64,000 nucleotides of DNA from Terribacillus saccharophilus (GTDB lineage Bacteria > Bacillota > Bacilli > Bacillales > Amphibacillaceae): positions 186,001 to 250,000 of the forward strand of contig NZ_NPBJ01000013.1 in assembly GCF_002272075.1 (NCBI RefSeq), read 5' to 3'. A program made the translations under genes and the position numbers. The notes beneath the pieces are model-generated. The model searched no databases, was not told where the DNA came from, and was given only the letters and a program-made list of their open reading frames with translations. Of the stretch, positions 48,751-62,244 are shown one piece after another (the first letter of the stretch is position 1; every line of letters begins with the position of its first letter).

Positions 48751-49758
48751 CTATTCCGTATAAAGATACATAGCTTCAGGTGAATTCGATTTGCCCATCA
48801 GCTGCTTGATGCCGAGCAAATCAGAATCGGAAACAAACAGACCTTCGGCTGCTGTTGCCCAGAAGGAGCCCATACCAAAGCCACTTCCTGTATATTCGAA
48901 TACTTCCGCGTTTTCGAGACCTTGTTCTTCTTTCATCATGCTAATCGTATCTTCAAGATCCCCTAGATCATCGACCAGGCCATTTTCCATAGCTTGTTTA
49001 CCAGAATACACACGTCCGTCTCCAAGTTCACGTACTTGATCTTCCGGCATACCGCGTCCGTCTACAATGACTTGAACGAAGTCAGCATACATATCATCAA
49101 TGATGGACTGCAGGATATCCCGCTCTTCATCCGTCATTTCTCTCGCTCCAGACATGATGTCCTTATGCTCAGCGCTCTTGATAACTTCCTCTTTGATACC
49201 GATTTTATCTGCAAGCTCGGCGTAATTGAGTGTAGACATGATAACACCAATTGATCCTGTCAGTGTAGCGGGGTGAGCGACAATCTTATTCGCACTTGCC
49301 GCTAGATAATAGCCGCCAGAAGCTGCTGTATTACCCATCGACACATAAACTGGCTTTCCGTATTCTTCTTGTACTTCTACTACCTTATCGTGAATTTCAG
49401 CACTTTCGACGACACCGCCGCCAGGGCTGTTCACTTCGATGATGACACCTCCGACAGTATCATCCATACCAGCCTGCTCCAATTGCTCTAAAAAGGCTGT
49501 ATGATTATATGTAGCGCTTCCCAATAAAGAAGCTTCTTCTCCAGTATCCTGAATTGTACCTTCTACTTTCAGTACCGCTATCCGATTCGTCATATCTCCA
49601 TCTTCAACAACTTCTTCACTCATATAAGTGCTTCCAGTTGCTGAATCAAACGCTTCTGTGAAGTTGCTATTAATCACAGCGAACAAGGTTTGGAAACCGA
49701 CCGATGCGGCAAGCAATCCAGCTGCAATTCCGATTGCGATCCAACGTTTTGCGTTCAA
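48751..49758 (-). CDS. sppA: Signal peptide peptidase SppA
   Basis: A TTG start at 49758 is preferred, with AAAGGAG eight bases upstream; the frame is open to 49800. It gives 335 aa. It has an N-terminal membrane helix (RWIAIGIAAGLLAASVGF), the catalytic Ser in NTAASGGYYLAASANKI and the catalytic Lys in the following helix near VIKSAEHKDIMSGARE. It clears signal peptides left in the membrane. It forms an operon with the RDD gene. Confidence 0.92.
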   Translation of the reverse strand: MNAKRWIAIGIAAGLLAASVGFQTLFAVINSNFTEAFDSATGSTYMSEEVVEDGDMTNRIAVLKVEGTIQDTGEEASLLGSATYNHTAFLEQLEQAGMDDTVGGVIIEVNSPGGGVVESAEIHDKVVEVQEEYGKPVYVSMGNTAASGGYYLAASANKIVAHPATLTGSIGVIMSTLNYAELADKIGIKEEVIKSAEHKDIMSGAREMTDEERDILQSIIDDMYADFVQVIVDGRGMPEDQVRELGDGRVYSGKQAMENGLVDDLGDLEDTISMMKEEQGLENAEVFEYTGSGFGMGSFWATAAEGLFVSDSDLLGIKQLMGKSNSPEAMYLYTE

Positions 49759-49837
49759 AATGTAATCTCCTTTCTTTCTTATAAAAATCTTACAATACAT
49801 AGCCTACACTAGGACAGCGTCGGTTACCACATATTAG

Positions 49838-49873
49838 CAAAAAAAAGCCCTGAATAATTCAGGACTTTTTTTG
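49838..49873 (-). terminator. Terminator after crh
   Basis: AAAGTCCTGAATTATTCAGGGCTTTTTTT read on the minus strand forms a stem with a T-run. It separates the crh operon from sppA. Confidence 0.85.
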
Positions 49874-49881
49874 CGGGAAAA

Positions 49882-50148
49882 TCAGCTGGCTGCTGATGGA
49901 GTGGTAATGAAGGCCGTAAGCTCCTCCATTGCTTCCACCTCATCCGAACCATCGATTTTCAAGGTGATCAATTCTTCTTGGGCTATAGCCAGGCTCATCA
50001 AACCCATGATGCTTTTAGCGTTTACCGATTTGTTCCCTTTTTCTACAAACACAGAGGCGTTGAAACGATTGGCTTGCTGGACGAAGCTTGCTGCGGGTCT
50101 GGCTTGCAAACCAGTATCCAGGGTGACACGCAAGGTTTTTTGGATCAC
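49882..50148 (-). CDS. crh: Catabolite repression HPr-like protein Crh
   Basis: The 88-aa protein resembles HPr but has Gln in place of the phospho-His (DTGLQARPAASF at residue 15), the hallmark of Crh. The regulatory Ser46 is present in NAKSIMGLMSLA. HprK (63056-64000 here) phosphorylates that Ser, and P-Ser-Crh acts with CcpA at cre sites. It follows whiA, rapZ and yvcK as in B. subtilis. Confidence 0.93.
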   Translation of the reverse strand: MIQKTLRVTLDTGLQARPAASFVQQANRFNASVFVEKGNKSVNAKSIMGLMSLAIAQEELITLKIDGSDEVEAMEELTAFITTPSAAS

Positions 50149-50257
50149 ATGTGATTCCTCCCATCTTCCAAGTAAGCGCTACCAAAACATTGAAAAAGAA
50201 AACACCCATTTGAGTGTCTTCTAAGTATACCACATGCTATATCAGCTTTATACCTGC

Positions 50258-51208
50258 TTACGCTTTTTTAACTGATGTCCCATTACGAAGTCTGTCAGCG
50301 AATTCATCTATTTTACGAAGACGGTGGTTAATACCGGATTTACTGATCTTCCCGGTGGAAACGAGTTCGCCAAGTTCCTTCAACGAAACATCTTGATGCT
50401 GGACACGAAGCTCAGCTATTTCCTGGAGTTTATCCGGTAATGCCCCGATACCAACTGTGTTTTTGATGAAATTGATATTTTCAACTTGACGGAAAGCAGC
50501 GCCAATCGTCTTGTTGAGATTCGCTGTTTCACAGTTAACGAGCCTGTTAACCGAGTTACGCATATCTCGTACAATCCGGACATCTTCAAATTTAAACAAA
50601 GCGCTGTGAGCACCTACGATATTGAGAAATTCCGTGATCTTCTCTGCTTCTTTCAAGTAAGTAATAAAGCCCTTACGACGCTCCGTACTGCGGGCATGCA
50701 AATCGAATGTATTCATCAGCTCGCAAAGTGCATCACTATGTTCTTTGTGTGTATTGAATATCTCCAAATGATAGGAAGATGTTTCCGGATTATTTACAGA
50801 ACCTCCTGCTAGAAAAGCACCACGTAAATACGCTCTTCGCTTCTCAGCAGTATCCGTGAAGGATGTACTGATTGTGCGGACAAAAGTGAATTTGTCTTCT
50901 AGGATCTCTAGATTGCGTAGCAGGTCATCCACTTGTTTATTTAATCGTACTATATAGACATTATTTTTCTTCAGCTTCATCTTTTTACGGACGAGCAGTT
51001 CGATTGGATGCTGATAGATCGCCTTCAGCAACGTATAGATACGTCTTGCTATGGCCGCATTCTCTGTCTGAACATCCAGCATATATTCCTGTCTCGAATA
51101 AGAGACAGAGCCGTTCATCCGTATTAAAGCTGCTAGCTCACTTTTTACATCCGTCATTTCAATTGGAATGGTCGTCAATTCCTTCTTTATTTCTGATGCA
51201 AAGCTCAC
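50258..51208 (-). CDS. whiA: WhiA-family sporulation/division regulator
   Basis: The gene starts at GTG 51208; 316 aa. The N-terminal LAGLIDADG-like fold ([40 protein letters not shown]) and C-terminal HTH ([20 protein letters not shown]) are both clear. In Bacillus it influences cell division and chromosome segregation. Genes yvcK and rapZ precede it. Confidence 0.96.
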   Translation of the reverse strand: MSFASEIKKELTTIPIEMTDVKSELAALIRMNGSVSYSRQEYMLDVQTENAAIARRIYTLLKAIYQHPIELLVRKKMKLKKNNVYIVRLNKQVDDLLRNLEILEDKFTFVRTISTSFTDTAEKRRAYLRGAFLAGGSVNNPETSSYHLEIFNTHKEHSDALCELMNTFDLHARSTERRKGFITYLKEAEKITEFLNIVGAHSALFKFEDVRIVRDMRNSVNRLVNCETANLNKTIGAAFRQVENINFIKNTVGIGALPDKLQEIAELRVQHQDVSLKELGELVSTGKISKSGINHRLRKIDEFADRLRNGTSVKKA

Positions 51209-51238
51209 GAAGCTCTCCCCCCTTCTCGTGCCTCGCTT

Positions 51239-52183
51239 TTACAGCATCGCGTAAAGCAGCTTAGCAATTTTATGTGTATCATGTCGGAGCTTGCGCTGGT
51301 CATGGTCGATAATATCAGCTTCAATCACTTTAAGTCCTAAAGACTTTAGACGGCTAATATCATAAATGACCGGTTCGGCATGCTCTTCTGCATAATTTTC
51401 ACGAATATCTTGCTCAATTGAACTATTATTGACGACGATTGTCGAGACAATATCAGCTCCGATGTGATCATGTATGGCTTGAATATGATCTCCTGCTGTA
51501 TAGCCCGTCGTTTCGCCGTATTGTGTCATCACATTACATACGTAGACAACCTTGCCAGGTGCATCTCGCAGGGCATTCTCAATCTCTGGAACAATCAGAT
51601 TCGGCATAACACTCGTGTAGAGACTTCCTGGACTGATAACGATTAAATCAGCTTGCTTGATTGCTTCGATTGCATCCGGCAATGGCTTGACCGGCAGCGG
51701 ACTGACAAATACACGTTTGATCTGTTTATTCGCAAGAGGGATATTAGATTCCCCCGTTACAATCTCGCCGTCTGTCATCTCTGCATGCAGCACGACGTTC
51801 TGATTGGCAATCGGATAAATATTGCCCTTTACTTTAAGTACGCGTGATATTTCTTTGATACCATTATAAAAATCTCCGGAAATAGAGGTCATCGCTGCCA
51901 GCAGCAGATTTCCCATCGAATGGCCTGACAATCCATTGCCGTCCTTAAATCGATGCTGGAACAAGTCGATCAGCATCGGCTCTGCATCAGCCAATGCAGC
52001 AATGACATTCCGGATATCCCCTGGTGCCGGCATCGCTAGCTCGGTACGCAATTTACCTGAGCTGCCTCCATCGTCGGCTACCGTGACAATTGCAGAAAGA
52101 TCGACAGGAAGCTGTTTTAGTCCTCGCAGCAGAACAGGCATGCCTGTTCCACCCCCAATTGCAACTATTTTTTTCCTTGTCAT
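51239..52183 (-). CDS. yvcK: Gluconeogenesis factor YvcK family protein
   Basis: The 314-aa protein starts with AIGGGTGMPVLLRGLKQLPV and has ADDGGSSGKLR and PGDIRNVIAALAD, the CofD-like NAD/UDP-sugar-binding fold. It is needed for growth on gluconeogenic carbon sources and for cell shape. Its start overlaps the rapZ stop by one base. Confidence 0.95.
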   Translation of the reverse strand: MTRKKIVAIGGGTGMPVLLRGLKQLPVDLSAIVTVADDGGSSGKLRTELAMPAPGDIRNVIAALADAEPMLIDLFQHRFKDGNGLSGHSMGNLLLAAMTSISGDFYNGIKEISRVLKVKGNIYPIANQNVVLHAEMTDGEIVTGESNIPLANKQIKRVFVSPLPVKPLPDAIEAIKQADLIVISPGSLYTSVMPNLIVPEIENALRDAPGKVVYVCNVMTQYGETTGYTAGDHIQAIHDHIGADIVSTIVVNNSSIEQDIRENYAEEHAEPVIYDISRLKSLGLKVIEADIIDHDQRKLRHDTHKIAKLLYAML

Positions 52184-53064
52184 CAGTGGCTTTTCCTTTC
52201 TACATCCCGGTGCGTCACATGCGTCGCATAGCTATCGCTGTACCGTTTAGCCAAATACTCTGCGATGGCTACTGAGCGATGCTGTCCGCCCGTACAGCCG
52301 ATGGCTATGATAAGCTGACTTTTACCTTCCTTCTTGTACTGAGGCAGCATGAAAGTCAGCATATCCTCGAGCTTCTGCAGAAAAGTATGCGTATCGGACC
52401 ACTTGAATACATATGAGGAAACAGGTTCATCCAAGCCTGTCTGCGGTCTGAGATTCTCCACGTAGAAAGGATTCGGAAGGAAACGGACATCAAAGACGAG
52501 ATCCGCATCAATTGGAAGCCCGTATTTAAAACCAAAACTTAGCATCTGCACCGTGAACTCTTCATAATTGGTATCCTTGAAGCGTTTCATGATTTTCTCG
52601 CGGAGCTGTTTTGGCTTCAAAGTCGATGTATCCACGATGAATTGTGCTCTGCCACGCATTTGATCAAGTAATGCACGTTCCTGTTGGATACCTTCAAGAG
52701 GAAGTCCTTCCGGAGCAAGCGGATGCGTCCTGCGTGTTTCTTTGTATCTGGTTACGAGCACTTCATCCTTTGAATCGAGGAATAATACTTGCGGTTCCAG
52801 CCAATTCTCCTGTGTCAGCTTGTCCAATGCTTCGAATAATGAATCGAAGAATTCCCTGCCTCGTAAATCCATGACAAGGGCTACCTTTTTAATATCATTG
52901 GCAGCATCACGCATCAAATCTAGGAATGTCGGCAATAGTGCTGGAGGCAAGTTATCCACACAATAGTAACCCAAGTCCTCGAAGCTTTGAACGGCAACCG
53001 TTTTGCCTGCTCCTGACATACCTGTAATGATGACGAGCTTGGTTTCATTCAACTGTTTCTCCAT
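52183..53064 (-). CDS. rapZ: RNase adapter / nucleotide-binding protein RapZ
   Basis: ATG 53064 with GGGGGAT upstream gives 293 aa, the family's normal length; the open frame extends to 53190 without family similarity. Walker A is [12 protein letters not shown] (residues about 14-22) and the C-terminal [20 protein letters not shown] is the RapZ signature. In Bacillus it is linked to competence and envelope control. It lies between the nudix gene and yvcK. Confidence 0.95.
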   Translation of the reverse strand: MEKQLNETKLVIITGMSGAGKTVAVQSFEDLGYYCVDNLPPALLPTFLDLMRDAANDIKKVALVMDLRGREFFDSLFEALDKLTQENWLEPQVLFLDSKDEVLVTRYKETRRTHPLAPEGLPLEGIQQERALLDQMRGRAQFIVDTSTLKPKQLREKIMKRFKDTNYEEFTVQMLSFGFKYGLPIDADLVFDVRFLPNPFYVENLRPQTGLDEPVSSYVFKWSDTHTFLQKLEDMLTFMLPQYKKEGKSQLIIAIGCTGGQHRSVAIAEYLAKRYSDSYATHVTHRDVERKSH

Positions 53065-53077
53065 ACGTATCCCCCGT

Positions 53078-53545
53078 TTATTCTGGTGTCGTCGGATCCA
53101 GCTTTGATTGCAGCAGCTGGCGATCCTCCGTGTAGACGAATGTGCCGAACAATGGCTCATCTGTGTTGAACATATGGGCGAAAATATCACGATCTCCCTC
53201 TGCCATTGGCAAATCCTTGATTTTCTTTTTATCTATCCATTCCAGCTTACCTTCCTGGCTTTCTTCAAGCAGATCACCAGTATATTCTTCAGCGAAGAAG
53301 GTGAACATCATCCATTCATGTACAACTTTTTCGCCTTTCTTTATAACAAAAGTAAACGTACCGCGAAGCTCAGGTTCATGTATAGTCAATCCTGTTTCTT
53401 CCCAAAACTCCCGGACGGCTGTTTCTTTGACGGACTCACCCAGCTCCATTTTCCCACCAGGTGCTGAGTACCATCCTTTACTCGGTTTCTTCAATAAGAG
53501 AACTTTGTCATCAACTGCCAAAATACAGTTTGCAACACGTTGCAT
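53078..53545 (-). CDS. Nudix hydrolase (YvcI family)
   Basis: The start at 53545 (MQRVANC) is preferred, with GAGGTGG upstream; the open frame reaches 53599. It gives 155 aa. The Nudix box is [20 protein letters not shown] followed by ETGL, with the expected Gly, Glu and REXXEE positions. It hydrolyses nucleoside diphosphate derivatives. It precedes rapZ by 13 bp, the conserved Bacillaceae order. Confidence 0.9.
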   Translation of the reverse strand: MQRVANCILAVDDKVLLLKKPSKGWYSAPGGKMELGESVKETAVREFWEETGLTIHEPELRGTFTFVIKKGEKVVHEWMMFTFFAEEYTGDLLEESQEGKLEWIDKKKIKDLPMAEGDRDIFAHMFNTDEPLFGTFVYTEDRQLLQSKLDPTTPE

Positions 53546-53684
53546 GCTTCCACCTCTTTCTCTGTGTAAGTGGACATGTTGGTTCGTTATACACATCACT
53601 CTATATTATACTATTTCTGTTTATCTTCAAACAGTATTATGTTTCCTAAGTCTTTACCAAAAATCGCCGTTAATCCCTAAAAGA

Positions 53685-53720
53685 ACAAAAAAAATGCATA
53701 GGTGCCGAGACACCTATGCC
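53685..53720 (-). terminator. Terminator after trxB
   Basis: GCATAGGTG pairs with CACCTATGC around a six-base loop and is followed by a T-run on the minus strand. Confidence 0.88.
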
Positions 53721-53836
53721 AATAACTAATTTATCTATTAAAAGGGGGTCAATTAGTTAAAACCAGTATAGCAAATGATTGTGTCGCCCATGTTACAGCA
53801 GCATTAAGAATCATTTACAAGGAATGGCCGAGCCTA

Positions 53837-54790
<954 letters not shown>

Positions 54791-54882
54791 TTAAATTAAC
54801 CCCTTTCCTCTTTATCAGTCGTTTTATCTACTCGTTAGCATATAAGATTCTGTGCATAACGTCCATCTTTCTGCCTATAGCA

Positions 54883-55890
54883 TTAAGAAAGCCAATAAAA
54901 ATCTTCTTTTGTCAGATGGCTGAATCTGCGGCTGCCTTCCTGCCATAACTTTTCAGCATACGCTCCGTTGCCAGCCTTCTTCGCGGCTAAGCTGAACCAC
55001 TTATAATAGGAAGCATGTCCTTTCACACGTCTTTTATCCAGATGAAGGAAGCGTTCGACGGCGTCTTCATAATATCCTGTCATGGAAAAAGTGCATGCGA
55101 TACGTAAATGCTGCTCTTCATGGATAGGGAAGATATTGCGAAGCAAGCGCAGATGTTCGTCTCTCTGGTCAAATTGATTCATTTCATGATAGAACATAGC
55201 GAGATTCACATGTGTATAGACAGAGACTTGCTCACTCAATAAATGCTCTTCTTCCATTCGCACTGCTTCCTTTTGATTACCGGAGAAGAAAAGTGCTTTG
55301 GCAAACTCATGCTTCGCAAGCATATGCTCCGGAAACATGCTCATCATTTCTTCCAGAATCGGCAAAGCAAACTGCCATTCTTCCCGCTCTAAATAATAAA
55401 ACGCCGACTCTTGGAACATGATGAGCTCATCTTCTTCTTCTGTTGTCCAAAGCTCATCGTCCTCTTCCTCAGCTTCCACGTACGTTAACAGTTCCTCAGC
55501 CTGTTCCCGGAAGTCTCCCTCTGGATCCATTTTCAAGTACAAGTTAGCGTACTTTTCTGCGTCGTGCATATATCCAAGCTTAGAATAATTATGGGAAAGC
55601 AAATAAAAGCATTCCGCGTAATCATCTCCATGCTCTTTAATGATGTCATCTAGTATATAGATCGCTTTATGGAACGATCCCATTTCCGTAAAAATAACCG
55701 ACTTCTGGCAGTGATAAATCACTTCCGTCGGTTCCATTTCGATTGCTTTATTAAGCCATTTCATAGCTTTGTCCAGCTTACCGTTCCGATAGGCTTCTAC
55801 ACCCTTTTTATAATAGAAATCTCCTTCTGGAATGAAGGGGATGATATTTGACGGTCGTGCCTGCTGCTCTGCTGGTTCCAGCGTTTGCAT
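54883..55890 (-). CDS. TPR-repeat protein (YvcD family)
   Basis: The 335-aa protein starts after TAGGAGG. It has several TPR units (YRNGKLDKAMKWLNKAIEME, EMGSFHKAIYILDDIIKEHG) and a second block toward the C-terminus. A short acidic linker near residue 155 separates them. Such proteins act as scaffolds; in B. subtilis the relative lies next to trxB. Confidence 0.85.
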   Translation of the reverse strand: MQTLEPAEQQARPSNIIPFIPEGDFYYKKGVEAYRNGKLDKAMKWLNKAIEMEPTEVIYHCQKSVIFTEMGSFHKAIYILDDIIKEHGDDYAECFYLLSHNYSKLGYMHDAEKYANLYLKMDPEGDFREQAEELLTYVEAEEEDDELWTTEEEDELIMFQESAFYYLEREEWQFALPILEEMMSMFPEHMLAKHEFAKALFFSGNQKEAVRMEEEHLLSEQVSVYTHVNLAMFYHEMNQFDQRDEHLRLLRNIFPIHEEQHLRIACTFSMTGYYEDAVERFLHLDKRRVKGHASYYKWFSLAAKKAGNGAYAEKLWQEGSRRFSHLTKEDFYWLS

Positions 55891-55963
55891 GTGTTTCCTC
55901 CTACTGCTTTTAGATATCCCAAGAAGTATATCATATTTCTACATCTGCTCCTACACTTGAAGA

Positions 55964-56000
55964 AAAAAAGACTGCTCCCCCTAAGGGAAACAGTCTATTC
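55964..56000 (-). terminator. Terminator after glpD
   Basis: AGACTGTTTCCCTTAGGG pairs imperfectly with the following GAGCAGTCT and ends in TTTTTTT on the minus strand. Confidence 0.75.
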
Positions 56001-56013
56001 TTGATGAGAAAGA

Positions 56014-57696
56014 TTACACAGTTTGCAGGTCGTCTTCTTTAACCGGTACAACTGCTTCTTTCGCCAATACATCTAGCTCGCGAGTGTACTCTGATTTTTG
56101 CTCTGCAGAGTAGCCTAACGTTTCAGCCATGTAATCGATAACCGCATCTTTGTTTGTATGAACAAAGTTGATGTTGAATAGCAACGCACCTGTACGTCGA
56201 ACGAAGAAGTCGACTGGTTTGAATGCTAGCTCTTCTTCTATTGCATAGCGCAGCTGCGCGAATACAAGCGGATCGATGTTAGCAGCTTTCGCTTCATCTT
56301 TCAGTGTTTCGAAGCGTTCGAAGACTTTATCCACATTCGCTCCGTAACGGCTTACCATCTTAAGTGCATCTTCAGCAGAAAGACCGATAGCTTTTCCTTC
56401 ATCCACTTTGCGCTCTTTGAAACGTTCGAAGCCTTTGGATCCGCCAACTTCCCCGCCGGAGATTGGAAGGTGCTTCGTATCCGCTTGGGAATAAAGAATG
56501 CCTTCTTCTTTCTTGAACTGATCAGCAACAAGGTTAACTGCTTCGATTGCCATTTTACGGTAACCAGTCAGCTTACCGCCAGCCATGGAGATCAAACCGC
56601 TGTCAGAAACGAAGATTTCATCCTTACGAGAGATCTCACCAGGTTTTTTGTTTTCTTCCTGGATAAGCGGACGAAGACCTGCCCAGCTTGATTCTACATC
56701 GTCTTTTGTGATTTCCACTGTCGGGAACATGTAGTTAACGGAATCGATGATATAGTCACGGTCCTCAACAGTCATCACAGGGTGTTTGATATCACCTTTG
56801 TATGTTGTATCTGTTGTACCAACATATGTTTTACCTTCACGCGGTATTGCGAAGACCATCCGACCATCTGGAGTATCGAAGTATACTGCCTGGCGCAATG
56901 GGAAACGCTCTCCATCGAATACCAAATGAACACCTTTTGTAAGATGCAAGGTTTTACCTTTTTTAGAACCATCTTTTTCACGTAGTGTATCAACCCAAGG
57001 GCCGCCGGCATTTACAATTTTCTTCGCGAAGATACGATGCTTTTCACCAGTTGTAAGATTTTCTGCTACAACACCAGTCACTTTACCACCAGCATCATAA
57101 ATGAACTCAGTTACTTTCGTGTAGTTAATCGCATGAACACCTTTTTCCACAGCTTTTTTCAGAACTTCAAGTGTCAAACGCGCATCATCTGTTTTGTATT
57201 CAACATAACGACCGCCACCAAGAAGGTTTTCTGATTTCACTAGTGGTTCTCTTTCCAATACTTCGTCACGTTTCAGCATTGTACGACGTTCTGCTTTTTT
57301 AACGCCTGCAAGATAGTCATACACACGCAAACCAATGTTTGTCATGAATGGACCCATTGTCCCGCCCTTGTGGAACGGAAGCAGCATCCATTCTGGTGTT
57401 GTTACGTGAGGGCCATTTTCATAAACGATTTCACGTTCTTTACCAACTTCTGCAACCATTTTCACTTCAAATTGCTTCAAGTAGCGCAAACCACCATGAA
57501 CCAATTTTGTTGAACGGGAAGAAGTTCCCGCTGCGAAGTCCTGCATTTCAACAAGACCTACGTTCATTCCGCGCATTCTTGCATCAAGAGAGATACCGGA
57601 ACCAGTGATCCCGCCACCGATTACAAGAAGATCTAGAGGTTTATCGGTTAAATTTGCATAAATTTCATTACGTTTTTTACTAGAGAAAACAGTCAT
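56014..57696 (-). CDS. glpD: Glycerol-3-phosphate dehydrogenase (aerobic, FAD)
   Basis: ATG 57696 with AAGGAG upstream is preferred; the open frame to 57801 crosses the leader terminator. It gives 560 aa. FAD-binding: LLVIGGGITGSGISLDARMR. The conserved FAAGTSSRSTKLVHGGLRYL and the C-terminal domain (about residue 390 on) match GlpD. It oxidises glycerol-3-phosphate to DHAP at the membrane. Its leader carries a terminator expected to be read through by GlpP. Confidence 0.96.
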   Translation of the reverse strand: MTVFSSKKRNEIYANLTDKPLDLLVIGGGITGSGISLDARMRGMNVGLVEMQDFAAGTSSRSTKLVHGGLRYLKQFEVKMVAEVGKEREIVYENGPHVTTPEWMLLPFHKGGTMGPFMTNIGLRVYDYLAGVKKAERRTMLKRDEVLEREPLVKSENLLGGGRYVEYKTDDARLTLEVLKKAVEKGVHAINYTKVTEFIYDAGGKVTGVVAENLTTGEKHRIFAKKIVNAGGPWVDTLREKDGSKKGKTLHLTKGVHLVFDGERFPLRQAVYFDTPDGRMVFAIPREGKTYVGTTDTTYKGDIKHPVMTVEDRDYIIDSVNYMFPTVEITKDDVESSWAGLRPLIQEENKKPGEISRKDEIFVSDSGLISMAGGKLTGYRKMAIEAVNLVADQFKKEEGILYSQADTKHLPISGGEVGGSKGFERFKERKVDEGKAIGLSAEDALKMVSRYGANVDKVFERFETLKDEAKAANIDPLVFAQLRYAIEEELAFKPVDFFVRRTGALLFNINFVHTNKDAVIDYMAETLGYSAEQKSEYTRELDVLAKEAVVPVKEDDLQTV

Positions 57697-57771
57697 GCAT
57701 GAACACTCCTTTTTAGATTCAGCGCTCCCTGTATTTCTATACCCCAATAGTGTAGAAGTCATGTATAGAAA

Positions 57772-57824
57772 GCAAAAAGAGACCGCAAATAATCCATACA
57801 ATGTATAGATATTTACGGTCTCTC
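57772..57824 (-). promoter_or_regulatory. glpD: glpD leader attenuator (GlpP-controlled terminator)
   Basis: On the minus strand AGAGACCGTAAAT pairs with ATTTGCGGTCTCT across an 18-base loop and is followed by TTTTTGC. It lies about 75 bp upstream of the glpD start. In B. subtilis GlpP binds the leader with glycerol-3-phosphate to prevent termination. glpP itself is 3 kb away here (60503-61045). Confidence 0.82.
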
Positions 57825-57894
57825 CAAAGTCTCAGGCCGAATCATTAACTTGTAAATTCAGTATAACATGCCGGGCCCGATTTGAAAAGTTATA

Positions 57895-60227
<2,333 letters not shown>

Positions 60228-60502
60228 TGTGATTGTCCCCTTTATTGATAAATTTTTTCGGAGAGCGCTTTCATTAAGCGTCCAAAACAACTCTGCCCCA
60301 TAAGCATCATAGAAAATAGCTACAATCACCCTAAAAATATTACAAGGAAGCGCTGTCTTTTGGATAAGAAAAATCCATCACCTAATATAACATAGTATGC
60401 CCCTTGGCGTGTACTAAAAAGGTAATGGATTCTCCGTATCTCCGATCATTAATATTAACTTATAGGTAGACTTTACACCTATTTGAAAGCGGTGTCAACA
60501 AC
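60228..60502. other. glpFK leader, candidate attenuator and cre-like sequence
   Basis: No gene is present. CGCTTAATGAAAGCG (near 60264-60278) forms a short stem before an AT-rich run. TGAAAGCGCTCTCC on the minus strand (about 60258-60271) resembles a CcpA cre site with two mismatches. GlpP-dependent control is expected from the family, but the leader hairpin is weaker than in glpD. Confidence 0.45.
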
Positions 60503-61045
60503 TTACCACAAACTTTTTTTAGAAGTTGAAACCGCTGTCGCACCTGCTTCCAATGCGGAATCCACGTCTTCACGTGTGCGGATGAGGCCTCCAGCTATGA
60601 CTGGAATGCCCACTTGCTCGGATACTTCTTTTATCATATGAGGAATTAACCCCGGTAAAACTTCGATATAATCCGGCTGTGTCTTCTTGATCAAAGAAAG
60701 ATTGTGATCCAATGCATGCCCGTCAATCAAGAATAATCGCTGGACGGCAGTTATCTTATATTTTTTAGCTGCATGAATTACATTCGTTCTTGTCGATATG
60801 ACACCATCCGGTTTCAGACGCTGGCAGACAAAGTCCATACCTGCATCATCCGTTTTCAATCCTTGTATTAAATCTACATGCAAAAATACCTTCTTCCCCG
60901 CCTTTTTCGCATATTTGATTTGGGAAGGGAGCTGTGCAATTCTAGTTTCGAGCAGGACCATCATCTGCATATCTTCCCGCTGAAGCAATTCATCAAAATC
61001 CCTTTCATTACGGGCTGCAGGCAAAATGCGCTGTCCTAAATCCAT
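60503..61045 (-). CDS. glpP: Glycerol-3-phosphate responsive antiterminator
   Basis: ATG 61045 with AAGGAGG upstream is preferred to the longer frame at 61075. It gives 180 aa. GlpP features: LETRIAQLPSQIKYAKKAGK, FLHVDLIQGLKTDDAGMDFV and VLPGLIPHMIKEVSEQVGIP, with IAGGLIRTREDVDSALEAGA near the end. It binds leader RNA of glpFK and glpD when glycerol-3-phosphate is present. Confidence 0.95.
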   Translation of the reverse strand: MDLGQRILPAARNERDFDELLQREDMQMMVLLETRIAQLPSQIKYAKKAGKKVFLHVDLIQGLKTDDAGMDFVCQRLKPDGVISTRTNVIHAAKKYKITAVQRLFLIDGHALDHNLSLIKKTQPDYIEVLPGLIPHMIKEVSEQVGIPVIAGGLIRTREDVDSALEAGATAVSTSKKSLW

Positions 61046-61064
61046 TCTATTCCTCCTTATAAAA

Positions 61065-61096
61065 CAAGCAGACACACTAGGTTGTCTGCTTGTTCT
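61065..61096 (-). terminator. Terminator between yvoF and glpP
   Basis: ACAAGCAGACA pairs with TGTCTGCTTGT and is followed by TTTTAT on the minus strand. It overlaps the last codons of yvoF and ends the hprK operon. Confidence 0.8.
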
Positions 61097-61586
61097 TTCG
61101 TTGTTCTGCTGTATAAATCACTTGCATCGGATTTCCGCCGACCATCGCACCAGGAGGCACATCCCGATGAACAAGTGTGGCAGCGGAGACGACCGCTCCA
61201 TCTCCTATTGTGACACCTGGCAGAATCATCGTATTGGCTCCTACCATCACATTATCCCCGATGATGACGTCACCTAGCCGATATTCTGTCGTTAAATACT
61301 CGTGAGCCAAGATCGTCGTATTATAGCCGATAATTGTATTCCTACCAATCGTGATCCGTTCCGGAAAGAGAAAATCAGGCACTACCATGAGAGCTAGCGC
61401 TGTTTCTTTGCCAATTTTCATCCCTAGAAATGTCTTATACAAACTATTTTTCATAGCAAGGAAGGGCGTATAGCGGCCAATTTGGATAACGATGAAGTTC
61501 TTTACTACTTTCCAAAAGGAAACTGTTTTATAAAGCTGCCAAAGCGAGTTCGATCCTTTAACGGGATGGCTTTCCGTTTTCCGCAT
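61077..61586 (-). CDS. Hexapeptide-repeat acyltransferase (YvoF family)
   Basis: The 169-aa protein is a left-handed beta helix of about six turns (ITIGRNTIIGYNTTILAHEY, DNVMVGANTMILPGVTIGDG, AVVSAATLVHRDVPPGAMVG). It overlaps ppaX by 29 bp, matching the hprK-lgt-ppaX-yvoF order of Bacillus. It probably acetylates a sugar or other small hydroxyl compound. Confidence 0.9.
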   Translation of the reverse strand: MRKTESHPVKGSNSLWQLYKTVSFWKVVKNFIVIQIGRYTPFLAMKNSLYKTFLGMKIGKETALALMVVPDFLFPERITIGRNTIIGYNTTILAHEYLTTEYRLGDVIIGDNVMVGANTMILPGVTIGDGAVVSAATLVHRDVPPGAMVGGNPMQVIYTAEQRKNKQTT

Positions 61587-62229
61587 GTGCTTCTTCCTTT
61601 ACGATATCGAGTAGGTCACGGATATCCTCCAGCATATAATCCGGTCCATAAGCCAGCAAGGACTGCTTGCCCTTGATCGACCAAGCCACACCCGCAGATT
61701 TCGTGCCGGCATTCTTGCCAGACTCGATGTCATGGTAATTATCTCCGATCATAATAGCCTCTTCTGGCAAGCTTCCGAGTGCATCGAGACCTTTTAGAAC
61801 TGGTTCCGGGTGAGGCTTTGGCTGCTTGATATCATCATACCCGATTACTACATCAAACAATCCGCCAAGCCCGCATACCCGAAGACCCCGCTCAGCTGTG
61901 TCGCGCATCTTCGTCGTTACGATACCCAGCTTAAAGCCTGCCTGCTTGAGCTGCTGCAGTGTTTCAGCCACATAAGGATACGCTTCAACGTAAGCATCAT
62001 GATGCTTCAAGTTATGTTCCCGATATGCTGCAATCATTTCTTCCGCTCTAACAGGATCAATATTTTCGAACACATCCTTCAGAGGAGGACCAATGAACGG
62101 AAGCAGTTCTTCCCGCTCATACGTCCGCCCCATGTACTGCTCTAGTGTAGCAGTGTACGAAGCCAGAATTAGACTATTTGAATCTATCAGCGTTCCATCA
62201 AGGTCAAACAACAATGTTGTAATTGCCAT
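61558..62229 (-). CDS. ppaX: Pyrophosphatase PpaX (HAD family)
   Basis: The 223-aa protein has HAD motif I (LLFDLDGTLIDSNSLILASY), motif II (LGIVTTKMRD), Lys in QPKPHPEP and motif IV IGDNYHDIESGKNAG. It is thought to hydrolyse pyrophosphate released when HprK dephosphorylates P-Ser-HPr. It lies between lgt and yvoF. Confidence 0.93.
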   Translation of the reverse strand: MAITTLLFDLDGTLIDSNSLILASYTATLEQYMGRTYEREELLPFIGPPLKDVFENIDPVRAEEMIAAYREHNLKHHDAYVEAYPYVAETLQQLKQAGFKLGIVTTKMRDTAERGLRVCGLGGLFDVVIGYDDIKQPKPHPEPVLKGLDALGSLPEEAIMIGDNYHDIESGKNAGTKSAGVAWSIKGKQSLLAYGPDYMLEDIRDLLDIVKEEAHAENGKPSR

Positions 62230-62244
62230 TTTGCACTCGCCTCT